Below are positions 1 through 12,010 of a DNA stretch of 64,000 nt, piece by piece. The DNA is taken from positions 21,591,901 through 21,655,900 of the forward strand of contig CM028326.1 of assembly GCA_016647705.1 (NCBI GenBank). Direction: 5' to 3'. Numbering within the stretch: the stretch's first letter is position 1; the number at the start of each line of letters is the position of its first letter. Below the pieces are notes generated by a model that worked only from the letters and a program-made list of their open reading frames with translations, was not told the origin of the DNA and did not search any database. The DNA comes from Eucommia ulmoides. Its lineage: Eukaryota; Streptophyta; Magnoliopsida; Garryales; Eucommiaceae. A program made the translations under genes and the position numbers.

Positions 1-396
1 TGACTCGAAGTCATGTATTCCCCCATCTTACACTCGGAAGAGGTGGCGGTGGAGTTTACGTATTGAGGTTGTCAAATAGGTCGAACACCGTAAACGTGAG
101 TAAATCGAGATCGAACACGTATTTGTAAACACGTTAATCCCTAGGCAATTCTTTACCCTAAAACATATTAGTTTATTAGTGTAGTTAATTTAGGTTATAT
201 TAGTATTAGTTTAATTAATTAAATACATTTATTTTTCGCCTAGATAAAGTTAGGTCACGACAAATGCGGTATTCAATAGTAACGACACCAATCCCTGTGG
301 ATACGATAACCCGATCTTCATGATCACACTATACTAAAACTTAAATCTCGTATACTTGCGAGTGTAAGTAGCGGCGTATTCCTACGCCCTGCCACA
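1..396 (+). mobile_element. 3' part of an Athila-like LTR
   Basis: This stretch aligns by eye with the last 0.4 kb of the LTRs ending at 49473 and 52900 and with the LTR at about 12600-12985. Shared text includes the acactcgg.agaggtgg block, the gtcaaata.gtcgaacaccgtaaac block and a gacctcgtatacttgcgag-like block. No tRNA-Asp primer binding site follows it, so it is a 3' or solo LTR whose start lies outside the window. The end near 396 (gccaca) is approximate. Confidence 0.7.
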
Positions 397-1600
397 GGAC
401 ATGCCTTCCTATAAGAACCAACAATATCTCGCTAGACATGCTCTCTTGATGTGCCAACTATGGCATAGCAGAATAATAAAAATCATTTTTCACCTTTTAA
501 AATTTTACTTGATCCATTTAACATCATAAAACTATCAATTTTCATCAATTTTTTTTAAAAAAATTTAGTACGATAATATAATTAATAATAGAAGACAGTA
601 AACACCTTTAAAATCGATCCTTTCAATAACTTACCCTATGGTCCACAACTATTACGACACTCACCAGTCTTAGTTAACTTACTATTGGTAATGGATACCA
701 TAACCTAAGTCCAGGGTACTCACAAACCTAATCTCTGTCAAGGTTTACTTGACATATTGGAGTTGATATGTTCCTAACAACACAAACTAATCGCATGAGA
801 ATAGTACTTAAAGAATTTGAAAAAGGAAGCAAAAAAAGTGAGATAAAAAAAAGTAAGCATTTTTTGGAGGACAATCAGCTAACTTCCCCTACACACATAT
901 GTGTTTATGTGTGAGAGAGTGTGTGTATGTGTTTGCGTACTATGTTCATGTGCCGACATAGTGAAGAAGCATTGCTTGTGCTCTTTCCCCAACATGAGAA
1001 ATACAACTTAACGATTATATTTATTCTACAAGTTTAAAAAGGTAATCTATTAACAAATCAAGACGTATTCATTTTAATGTCTTTTCATCAACGGCTTGGA
1101 TTAATTTGATGGGAATAGATGGTTGGGATGAGTTGATGAAATATTTAAGAATAAAAACTCCCGCCTAAATATTTCATACCCCTACTTACAAAGTTGTTGA
1201 ATTAAATTACATTTTTTTTCCATTTAAATTTCATATATACTTTTAGCCAATTTTTATCATTTTCTATTTTTCTAACACTTAAAAATTTTAAAATCGATAT
1301 AATGTCTTTAGGCAGGGAACCCTAATAGTCGAATAATCTACAAGTTTAGGAAGGGAATAATTTAATTAGTCTCTTTTGGGAGTCCAGCATGTAGAGCATC
1401 CAATTTTTTTTCCAAACTCAATTTCCGCAAGTTTCGACCCACAATAAGGTTCAATATTTCCATTTTCGGAAGTTGGCAAAAGGCAAAGGATAAATAAAAC
1501 AGTTCATGACATTTAAAGGAATATTTGAATGAATTTATGACGAAACAACTATGAACAATGGAAAAAGAATAATCGAAAGCAAAAGGAATACAAACAAAAT
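397..1600. other. AT-rich intergenic stretch without a recognisable gene
   Basis: No coding frame with recognisable protein content was found on either strand. A TG-rich simple repeat lies at about 895-945. The part next to 1600 is probably internal sequence of the minus-strand LTR element whose PBS is at 1601-1612, but no gag or pol motif is visible. Confidence 0.5.
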
Positions 1601-2267
1601 GCTCTGATACCACTTTGTAACAACTTGGTTTCCCAGGGTCGCCACACAAATTCTTCCTTTGGAGAATTCATACTAAAACTAAATAACTAATATTTTATTT
1701 TATAAGAATCTGAGAAATTTTACAAATTACGACGATAATTATTATTATCAAATTATCATGTCAATTTTACAACAGTATATAATAAATACAAGTATTATAA
1801 ATTAAATAGGAATTCAAATAAATTCTCATGTGATGTACCATTTTCATCGGCCCTAATATAAAAACTGTGGAGTTATAAGATAAAACTTAGTAAAATTTCA
1901 ACTCCTTTAATACGTGTATCCAATCAATACAACAAATTAATGTGTATATATATCATTACATAACATATTAATGTGTTGTCTTCCTAAGAAGACAACACCT
2001 AATTTATATATACACACACACACACACACACACATACATACAGTACCCTCTTGATATAAAGAAAATATTAATTATATTCTAAAATTTTTAAAAATATATT
2101 TTAAATAACACAATAATTCCAAAACTTTTAATATTCAATTTAAAATTAACATTTAACCCCCCAAAATTATCAAATATTATTTAAACCATATAATATACAA
2201 AACAAACAAAAAAATTAAACTTTTATAAAATAATATTTTCAAAAATATAAATTTTCGAGGTATTACA
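1601..2267 (-). mobile_element. LTR plus primer binding site of a minus-strand LTR retrotransposon
   Basis: Read on the minus strand, an LTR runs from 2267 to 1616 (652 bp). It begins TGTAATACCTCGAAAA and ends GTTGTTACA, so its ends form the short inverted repeat TGTAA/TTACA. After a 3-base gap comes TGGTATCAGAGC (1612-1601), the usual plant PBS complementary to initiator tRNA-Met. A CA microsatellite lies in the LTR at about 2010-2033. The internal region would extend toward lower coordinates but holds no readable gag or pol. The opening resembles common plant Gypsy LTRs, but the superfamily is not proven. Its right edge abuts Copia pol sequence exactly, so it probably inserted into, or truncated, that Copia. 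Confidence 0.7.
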
Positions 2268-2546
2268 GACTGCCTCTGAGACCCACGCTCCAGATCACTC
2301 CCGTCGCTCTACCAGGGTAACTCATTGACCACCTTATCTTACTAATTATCATTGTTTTTCTACTATACTTCATTTGCATGTCTCAATCCTATAAGGAGGT
2401 TAGTACTAATCTTCTTTGGCAAAAAACAATGGACGAAGAACTTCAGTCCCACGCCAAAACGCACACTTGGGATATTGATGATCTTCTGTTGGGAAAACTC
2501 CCATTGGGTGCAAATAGGTGTTTAAGATCAAAACAATTTCTGATAG

Positions 2547-5032
2547 TGTAGACACGGTTTTTTGACTGCCCTGCAAAAAATTTATGCTTTACTTTTAGTT
2601 GACTTTGTTTTTATTTTATTTATTTTCGAAAATATAAAATACAAAAAAAAAAAAAAAATTGAAAGAAGAAAAATGGATGAAATTAAAAGAAGAAAGAAAT
2701 TGGGGTCTGAAATTGAAAGAAGGGAGAATGAGAGGAGAAATCAAAATAAGAAGAAAAGGGGGGAGTGAATAGAAATTAGAGAAAGGGAGTGATGTTTTTT
2801 CTTGGGGTCCAAACCGTGTGTGCATGAGAGAAATAGAGAGAGAGGGATGGGGGGCCCCACATTGTCTACACCATGCATGTATGTGCATAAGAGAGAGAGA
2901 GACAGAGAGAGAGATAGAAATATGGTAGGACCCGCGGCCTTTGTCACACTAAGAAAGAGAATGATGTGTGTGAGTGTGCCCATGTGTGTATGTATGATCA
3001 GTGGGTCCCCCTCATTTTAGTTAAACTTATGTGTGTGTAAGAACCATGCGTGTATGTGTGTGAGAACCGTGTGTATATGTGCACGTGAGAGAAAGATAGA
3101 GGCAATAGGCGCCCGCCACGTGTTATACGAACAGTAGAGGCGGTGAAACCTAATTTTCTTCTTTTTTACAGTTTTACCCTTTCCTAATTTAACTTAGACT
3201 GGGTTTGGCGGCCAGACCTAATTTTTAGGGTTTCCTAAGTGTTTTTCACGCCCAATCTTCTCCATAAATAGGACTCTCTTCCTCCTAGTTTATTCATTCA
3301 GAAATTGAGAGAAAAAACCCTTAGAAAGTGATTTTCATCGTAAACCCTTTCGAGAAGCTGTCTGTAGGAGAGAAAAGCCCGAGCATCGAGATTCTTGGCC
3401 TAGAACATGTATGTTTTTTTATTTTTAATTCTTTTTTCAGTTTACTTTATTATCTTCGCAATTTAAATTCCTTCAAACTTTATTTTTTTTTATTGTTCGA
3501 TCACTCGATGAAAAACGTCAGGATAAGGTTCCCCATTCTCGATCTGAATCTTTAAGCGTTTAGACGAGGACACCCGTATCTCGCTGTTTTTTATTTTTTA
3601 TTTTCCATATTTTGTTATTTCATTATAATAAAGAGGAAAAACTAAAAAAGCAAGTCGTCCGATGATCCGATGAAAATGCCGGGGTGGGTTTCTCGTTCTT
3701 AAACCTAACTTCAAGCGTTAGCTGAAGGATATTTTATTATTTATTTTGTTGTATTTTTTTTTTATTTTGTATTTTTCTGTATTTTTTTTTTATTTGAATT
3801 TTATTCTTCTTATCAAAACTCCAAAAAAAATTAATAAAATCTTTTATTGGTAGGAATTAATCTTTACGAATCTTAAGTTGAATCTAACGATTTGAGAAAT
3901 CGTGGGAGAGTTTTCCGTGGCCTCATTTTCATTCCCTGACCCGAGTAGAATTTAGAAACGAATGGTTTTATAAAATATCTTCCCGTTGTAGATTTTTCAT
4001 GGGATTTCGTTTAAGTTTCGGAAAGATTAATTTCAACTAAATTGTTTCCGCGAACCCCTCTCGATTCTCATATCCATAGAATTTGAGAGAATTTCAAATC
4101 GGGGCTTCTTTAAATTAATTGGGTAAACTTAAATTAAATATTTTTGCATCCATCTAGCATATTTAGTTCTTGTATTATTTAGAAGGCATGTTTAGTATAC
4201 TTTCACTACTCACACCTTTTTTTTCTACATATAGTTTTTTTTTTTAATTTCATAAATTCATGCTATTTTTTCATATCTAGTCATGACACGTTTTTTTTTT
4301 TTAATTAGATCATTATCACATATAATCAGGTTAATTCATGTAGTATTCACATCAGTTTACATTGACATATTTAAATTAAACCCTTTAGTTTTTGTTTATT
4401 TTTGTCACTTTTGCATATAAAATAAAATTCATTTAATCTTAGTTTTTGCATTCATATTTTCATATTTATTCACTTAATTGAGTTTGCCAATTTAAAGTAA
4501 AGAAGCCTTTAGGAAATATATATAAATACCTCCCGGAGACCATCCTTACCGAATCTCTAATATTCGGTAAGAGGTTATACCGGGGGAACATTCCCAAAAA
4601 CACAAAAAGCTTGTCCTACTTTATTTGTGAAAAATACAAATATATTTTATAAGGAAGAGAAGATTTTAAAATAAAATAAAACGTTCGGACTTAAATTAAT
4701 TGGATTTAATTGGACATAGGGTACTGTCTTCGAACGGGCATCTTGGGGTGCCTAACACCTACCTCGAGCATAACCGACCCCTGAGCCTTTAAATGAATCT
4801 TTGGTTAGACTGTGTTTTTTTTTTAGTCAATTTTTACTTAGGCCGTTTAAATTATTTTCTAAAAATCCGGTGACCTAGCACACTATTGAAACCCAATGCT
4901 AGGTGGTGTCTCCTTATTCTTTAAAATGGCCTTAGTATTTTTTAGAAAACCGGTGTAATAAAAACCCCTTCTCTTTAAGCATATTATTTATTATTTAATA
5001 TTATTTTCCTTTCAAAAAATTGGGGTGCGTCA
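2547..5032 (+). mobile_element. Solo LTR of 2486 bp inserted in the Copia element
   Basis: It begins TGTAGACACGG and ends GGGGTGCGTCA, imperfect inverted ends of LTR type. It is bracketed by the perfect 5-bp duplication gatag (2542-2546 and 5033-5037), and removing it with one gatag restores continuity of the Copia RT region. No PBS, purine tract or second LTR lies inside, so a solo LTR formed by LTR-LTR recombination is the best reading. A TATA-like ccataaata at 3262-3270 followed by a pyrimidine-rich start region suggests + orientation. Short frames inside, such as 3328-3555, have no recognisable product. Confidence 0.8.
3116..3300 (+). promoter_or_regulatory. Putative promoter inside the solo LTR
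   Basis: A G-box-like CACGTG (about 3117-3122) lies about 145 bp before a TATA-like ccataaata (3262-3270). A CT-rich likely start region (ggactctcttcc) follows. This order is typical of an LTR U3-R junction. It is inferred from motifs only. Confidence 0.35.
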
Positions 5033-6367
5033 GATAGTTCTGTTGAACGATATAAAGCCTGACTTATTGCTAAGGGATTTTCTCAGGAATATGAAATTAA
5101 CTATAAAAAGACATTTGTTCCAATGGCAAGGCTCACATCTGTTCGTATTCTTTTTGTCGTCACTGCCATTCGAAAATGGACTCTCTTTCATATGGAAGTC
5201 AAAAATACATTTTCAATGCCGATCTTCTTGAGGAAGTTTATATGAATACCCCTCATGTCTTGGTTGTCCCTCGAAATAAAGTTTATCTCCTTCGTCGTGC
5301 CTTATATGGTTTGAAATAAGCTCCAAGTGTCTGGTTTTCAATACTACCATTCATCAGTTTGGGTTCAAATCTAGTGCTTATGATTCATCCCTATTTATTC
5401 GCCATACTGACAATGATATTCTTCTTCTTTTATTGTACGTGAATGACATGATTATTACTAGGGATAATCTACGCGATATCTCTAAAGTGGACAATTCGAG
5501 ATGAAAGATCTTGGTGTGTTCATCTATTTTCTTGGCCTTTAAGTCTCATCTAGTTTAGTTGGATATTTCTCAGGCCAAATATGCCTCGAATCTTCTTTCC
5601 AAGGCTGACATCACTAACTTTAGCACTGCCACTAATCATCTGGAGCCAAATATCAGACTCACTCCACTAGATGGTTTACCTTTTCTGGATATCATTCTCT
5701 ATTGCCAACTAGTTAGAAGTCTGGAATACCTCACTATCACTTGCCCAAACATCACAATGTCATTCACGAAGTCAACCAATTCTTGTTCTCTTTTCGGACC
5801 ACTCATTACTCGGCTATTCTTCGCATCATTCAGTATATCAAGGGTACCTTGTTTCACAGACTTTATTTCTCAGCCCAGTCTACTCCAATTTTATAGGTTT
5901 ATTCAGACGCCAACTGGGCTGGAGATCCCATCGATCGACGATCAACCATTGGTTATTATTTCTTCTTGGGTAACTCCCTCATTTCTTGATGTAATAAAAA
6001 ATAAACTGTGATTACTCATTCTAGCACTTAAGCTGAATATCATATTATGGCTGATGCAACACAAGAACTACTTTGGTTTTTGTGGTTCCTCGCTAACATG
6101 AGAATCTCTTATCCTACTGCCACTGTTTTATACTATGACAACAGGAATGCTATGCAGATCGCTCATAATGATGCCTTTCACGAGCATACAAAACACATCG
6201 AGACTGATTACCACTTCATTCGTAATCATATTCTCCAGAATACGGTTCGTCTACAATCCATCAGTTCAACCAATCAAACAACATATATTTTCACTAAGGC
6301 TCATCCACCTAGACGCTTTCACTCTTTGGTTTTCAAACTCAAGTTCACGTCTCATTTACAACATTGA
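5033..6367 (+). pseudogene. Broken Copia reverse transcriptase and RNase H
   Basis: Fragments in several frames read as Copia pol. The RT start (5033-5240) lines up with copy ii, and a degenerate YVDD-like region lies at about 5430-5470. The RNase H end (6047-6367) is the best preserved part, with ADATQELLW, the DNRNAMQIAHN segment that includes a catalytic Asp, and HTKHIETDYHFIR. Stops and frame changes occur throughout, for example a TAA within the former LKQAP motif near 5318. No functional polyprotein is possible. Confidence 0.75.
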
Positions 6368-6380
6368 GTTTGAGGGGGGA

Positions 6381-6554
6381 TGTTAATGTTAATGTAATAT
6401 ATGGGCTTGACCCATTAGGTCAAAATCCTAACCCTAGGGTTTCCTTAGTCCCCTATAAATATTCCTATTGTATATCTCTGTATTGTACACTGTTTTCCTA
6501 AATATCAATATAATTGTTTCATGTTCACCATTCCACTTCTCAAATATTCTAACA
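6381..6554 (+). repeat. 3' LTR of Copia family C copy i
   Basis: It starts TGTTAATG directly after the purine tract tttgagggggga and ends ATTCTAACA (174 bp). It contains ctataaatattcc (TATA) and the ctctgtattgtac and atatcaatataat blocks shared with the LTRs at 17860-18062 and 22425-22623. Confidence 0.75.
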
Positions 6555-6629
6555 TTACTAATCTCATTGTTTAAGTTCCAATTTTATCTTTGTAATATGA
6601 AATTCATTTCTAAAATTATTTAATTGACC

Positions 6630-9325
6630 TTACTTATTTGTTGACTTTGACCATTCTCTCATTTTTTTTCTTTCCTTTTCTTGCTTTGTTTTTTTTTTTT
6701 TTTTCTTCTTTTTTCTTATTCTCTCTTTTCTCCCTCCTTCTTCATCCTCCTACATCTTTCTTCTTCAGTGTCTCTGTTTGTTGTCACCGGCTACATTTTT
6801 TACTCTCCCACCTCCTCTTTCAGCCCAATTCCCACCCCAAGCCCCCCATCTCCTCCCAGATCTATATTGACCCAACTAGGAGACTGTTGGATCACACATA
6901 TCTGTGTAGATTCGTGCCGGATCTACATTTTCCTCATCGGATCTACACAAATACAGCAAGGAGATCGTTGGATCACGTAGATTCGGTGAAGACCACCAGA
7001 TTTGTGCAAATCTGGCAGTCTACACAATCTATTGGGGTTTAGTACAGAAAGAAAGAAAAAGGAAAGAATAAGAGATAGAGAGAGCGAAAAGAGGAAAATA
7101 AGAAAAAGACGGTAGCGGGAGGTGGCGGTGGAGAGGTGGTAAGTATGTTTGTAGAAGTAATGGTGGCTTGGAGGGGAGAGAGAGAGTAAAATAAAATAAA
7201 AAATTAATTATAAATAAGGGCAAAATAGTATTATTTTTATTTTATTTTTTCTTAAAAGATAAGGGCGCATAAATAATTAACCATTTTTTTTTTCAACAAG
7301 GGATTTCTATAGTATTTGACAAAAGATAATGGATTACTATAACATCTGTCTCAAATACATGAGATATCACTAATAATTTTTGTTGAAAATATTTAAATTT
7401 TTTGTTATGTTGAAAATAAAGAAGTATGAATTGGAAAATATATAGTTTGCCACAACGTCAGTCAAGTAAGGATTAATGTTGACCTTTGATATCAAAATTT
7501 TACCTTGGGGGACGAAGATAGTGTTGTAAAAATAAATAAAAAATAATTGAGTAATTAAATAATTAATTATGAGGAAGCATTTAAAAAAGTGGAACAAATC
7601 ACCGGCTACAAAAAAAAATTCAGAATAACTGATTAAAAATAAAAATTACAGAATCAAAATTAAATTACATTGAAGTGATAAAATACCTAATGTAGAACAT
7701 AAACGAAATCAAAATACTAGAAAAAGAGATCGAGGCAATCGTTTAACGATTTCTCCTCAAAGAAGATTTCGCCCTCGCAATGGTGCTTACGATTTGATTG
7801 AACGTCTACTTTTCAAGATGCAACAATGAACAACAACTAGTACTAATACTTAAAACCAGAAGGTCAACGAACAGAAAAGCACATAACTCTCTCAAGAACA
7901 AAGAACTCTAAAGAAAACATGAATGCAAAACTTAATTTTTAATGCCTAAATGTTGAAGAAACTTTAAATTTTGTAACTTTCTGCAGTTAAGAATTTGAAC
8001 AGTTCGGCTCTATTTGAGATTAATCTAATTTTTGAATTAACTGTTATTTAAAATGATAGTAAGGCTAAGTCAAGCATTCCCCAAGACCTCAAAGCTATAA
8101 GTCCACAAGCCTAGGACCCAAAGCCAAGGGTCGTGACCGTGCCTGTGCTTAGCCCAGCTGGGGCAGTCAATCAGTGACACACGCGCACATGTGATTTTAT
8201 ATTAGTTATAGCAATTACCCAAATTTCTATCCATATAAGTTAAAGGCCCTAAGGGACTTAACTTCAAGGGGGTAACCTGAGTATTAATAAATAACTCTTC
8301 ATATTATTCATTAACCAATGTGAGATAATCCAAACGACACATCAATCAACAACTCCAAATGGGTATTTTACAGAAAACATTTAAGGGGCAATTACTGAGC
8401 AATCCCATTTAGGTGTGGAAACTACAAATGAACCTAAGAGATTTTGTTTGCATCAATTGGTCTTAATGAAAATTTGAGGACAAATTTGCCCTAATTAATG
8501 AATTTTCACTTTCCATACATATTGTCACTTCTAAAAATGCGAAACAAATATGGTAATAAATTACTAATAAAATTGAAAACGAAACCTACAATTTCTCCCA
8601 ACTGTGATTGATGTTCAATGATTTTTTTAAGCCACAATAATCTATAAGTCATGATATTCAAAATGAGATATTAATTTTTTTTTTTGGAATTATGGATTAG
8701 GATGCATGTGAATATTATATATAACATTAACCGTGATGTTAATATTATATATAACGTCACTATTATTTGTGTGCCTCATGAATGTTGAATATAACATTCA
8801 ATATAATAAAAATAACATCAATTAATGTTGATAATATCACAATTATATGAACGTGTTGAATGTAACATGACTTACTGATAATGGTTATTTATATGTGGAA
8901 TGTAACACTTAACGATATTTTGATAATGTATAAGCCCTTGCTAATTGTAACACGAATGTCAAAACTGAAAATTCTGGAAATATCACATTGAATATAACAC
9001 GAATCTGAAATTAATAAAAAAATTGTGAATGTGATATCATTTTGAAAATTTTATTCAGACGAATCTGAATATATAATTAGATCGTGAAAAAAATATGTAC
9101 AACAATAGTTATTTTGAATTTAATAAAATAATTTTGTGTGAAACTTAAATATAAAAAAATTTCAATCCCACAAATTACACAGGGGTAAATTAGTCATGCC
9201 AATTTTTGCATTTTTTAAAATTGGGACTAAATGATTCGAACTTTCTAGACAACGGGATCATTTGGTTCAAATTTAAACACTTGGATTGAATTGATAATTA
9301 CACTCTTAATTTAGGTCCACTTACT
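6630..9325. repeat. Long dispersed repeat, copy 1 (partner at 41470-45318)
   Basis: This stretch matches 41470-45318 in the same orientation by eye. Landmarks are the pyrimidine-rich start, the agatcgttggatc block, the ttaatgttgacctttgatatcaaa block at 7472, a block ending at about 8310 with caatgtgagataatcc, and the end attcttaatttaggtcca near 9300-9320. Its first 0.6 kb has a T/C-rich top strand and, after about 7050, an A/G-rich one, so it could fold back. No coding content was recognised. It may be non-autonomous LTR or DNA-element material; the class is not settled. Confidence 0.6.
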
Positions 9326-9871
9326 ACCAGAAAAATAGGATTCTACTACAAATGTTTTGGTGATGACAGAATAATCGTTGCCAAACGTGTCTATTGGCTA
9401 CAAAATTAACAGTTGTAGCTAACTGTGACCTCCTTTTGGTGACAACGTACAAATTTGTAGCCATATGATAGGTGTAATTTATCTATTTATTCTCAAGCCG
9501 GTTTTGATAGTTTTCGAGTATTTTTATAGCGTTTTATTAGGTTTTAATATGTTTTTATTTGTTTTGTTATAAAATAAGTATTTGGGGGTGAAAATGGACT
9601 AAAACGGTTCATAAACGAGCAAGTCGATGGAAGAATAGTGGAGAGAGAGAGAGAGAGAGCAAAAAGGCCAAATTATAAACCTGCATCCACCGCTGCAGCG
9701 GTAAAAATACAAAGAGTTATTGAAAGCTCCACCACTACAACAGTGAAACCATCGTTGTAGCTGTCAAAATGCAGAGAGCTCCACCGCTGTAATGGTCACC
9801 CGCCAGAATCCTACCAACCTATCCACCACTGCAGCAGCAGTCAATGCCAGATTGTTTAGGATATTTTAGAA

Positions 9872-12010
9872 TGTTGGCTCACTGAACTACCCAAGGGGGG
9901 GTGAATTGGGTAGATAAAAAATTATCAGAGAAAAAATACTTTAATAATTCAAATAATTAATTTTAATCCTAAATTAATTATTATCTTTATATCATAGCGG
10001 AAATATAAAATCAACTAGGTGAACACCAATCAACAAAAATAAATAATATAAAGATAGCAACACACTAGAAATTTATACTGGTTCACCAACCTACTCTTGG
10101 CTAATCCAGCCTCCCGAGCTCCATGAAAAGTCGCACCTACTAAACTCAAGATTCCTTTAAAGGTAGGAACCAAACCCTCACAAAGATTTTTTTCACAGGC
10201 TCAGAATCAATCCTTACAAATTTATTTTCTCAAGCTCAGGAATAACCTCTACTTTTTACAGGCTCAAGAATAACCTAATTCTTTTTATACCTTAGGTTAA
10301 AAAATCAAAATCTCACAAACACTCAAAATATCCTTTTATCCAGTAAGGATTGAACTGTTACAAATTGAACACAAATCAATTCAATTCAGGAAGAATTATT
10401 ACCTCAATCTCTTTACAGAAAGAGACTGAAACCAACTACCCTTAGATTAAATATTCCCAATAGTATTCAATCCGTCACTCAACTCACCAATTACAAATTG
10501 ATAAATGATTTTTCTTACTCGGAACTTCTACCATCCCAGATAAATTAGAATTCAATTAATATCCCAAAACTGGTGATAGAAAAATAAGATATTCAAAATC
10601 TGATTTAAACAAAAATTAGGGTAACATGTAATTGAGCAAGTAATCAGATTTCTTTAAGAAATTATTTCAAAAATATTTTTCAATAAAAAATCAAAAAAAA
10701 AATTCAAAGATCAAATTCCAAATATAATCAACAAATATTAAATAGAAAGTAATTTGGAAAGATCTCACCCGGAATCCACCGAAAGAATAATGATAGCAGT
10801 GTCACTTCAGATCGGCAGCAGCAATAATCCACAGTAAATAATTCTCAAGAATAACTCTTAGAAAAACTCTCACAATTCTCAATATGTTTTCTCTTAGAAA
10901 AGCTCAGTATAATTCTTTTGATCACTCTCTCTCTAATATGAAAAACGCAAGTCTATATAAAAGAGAATAAAATAAGCTCTTTAACGGCTAGTTCCTACTT
11001 GTTATGACATTTAATTGTTCTTATAGATCCCTTATATCATTAAGACTTCATCTTGGTTTAAATCACTTAATTATAACTTTTAAATTTCTCAATTAAATCC
11101 CCCAAATATTTCTCAATCACAATTAAATAGGATAGAAAGAATTATATGTACCAAATTGAGAAATATTCAAAATTAATGAACTAAATCTATAGGGATATCA
11201 TAATATATGTTGCATATCTCAAATAACATTAAATTCCTAATATATCTCATGAATCTTAACCATAAAACGGCTAGTAACGGCTACTTTTAGAATAAAATCC
11301 GAAATTCCACAATATCCTGAAACAGTGTCATAAGTCGACTTACCAAAGAGCATCGGTCGACCGCTCGATTCAGGATGTAGCTAAGCCAAAAATCCATTGC
11401 CCATCGGTCGACCTAGAGATTCAAAGAGTTACATTTCTCGTCACAGGTCGACCGCCCTGTCGATTTATCGATTCAGAGAGTTCACAAGTTCAGGTCGACC
11501 TACCTGTTGACCGAGAGATTTGGAGACTTTACCTTCTATGCTTCGGTTGACTTATCTATCGACTTATCAATGCTGGAATCTCTACTAATTAAATTCATTT
11601 TTAATACATTCTCATCGACGTTTTTGCCCCTTTAACTGATTTCTTTTCTCGGTTAACTCCACTAAATATTTAAGTTCAATTTTAATCAATTATCAATATT
11701 TCTTTTTCAATTACACATAGGAGCATATAATTTAACTAATTAGGATCCTATAAAAAAAAAACTCATATTTATCAAAATCATTTAAAAATCTTTTTGTGTC
11801 GTGTGTGATCCTAATTGGGATATTAAGAGTTGAAATTTAACCTAAGTTGTTTTCCATAGGTTCTTCAAATTCTTCAACCTCTTAATCCTTTATGATCTTT
11901 GTCATCATATCTTCATCATTAGAACTAATAAACTGAAACACTTAATTAAACTGTTAGTTCCACAAAAAACATCAACATTTTTAATTGTTCATCAAAATCT
12001 TAGAATTAAC
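9872..12010 (+). mobile_element. Solo LTR of the TGTTGG...CAACA family (family B, copy 1)
   Basis: This is a 2139 bp block beginning TGTTGGCTCACTGAACTACC and ending AGAATTAACA, inserted in the 5' LTR of the Athila-like element. The flanks tagaa and tagga are a near-perfect 5-bp duplication, and removing the block restores the ttaggatattttag text seen at about 14286 in the sister LTR. It matches 46312-48043 plus 52906-53428, and 43405-44815 in reverse. It has a cluster of GGTCGACC palindromes at 11355-11500. No PBS or coding region was seen inside. A large LTR, possibly Sirevirus-like, is my reading; the superfamily is unproven. Confidence 0.65.

Larger units (their letters stand above)
2268..6554 (+). 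mobile_element. 5'-truncated Copia element (family C, copy i), split by a solo LTR
   Basis: The segments 2268-2546 and 5033-6554 are consecutive pieces of one Copia element. They match 20780-21055 and 21050-22620 of the copy in TNL intron 1, and are split by a 2.49 kb solo LTR flanked by gatag on both sides. The element has the end of the integrase-RT linker, a broken reverse transcriptase, RNase H, a purine tract (tttgagggggga) and a 3' LTR. Gag, protease and integrase core are missing on the left, where a minus-strand LTR abuts at 2267. Frameshifts and stops make it non-autonomous. Confidence 0.8.

Noticed and set aside
6638-7042. Phe/Leu/Ser-rich frame that looks like a membrane protein
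   Set aside because: It is translated from a pyrimidine-rich repeat present twice in the window; the second copy does not keep the frame.
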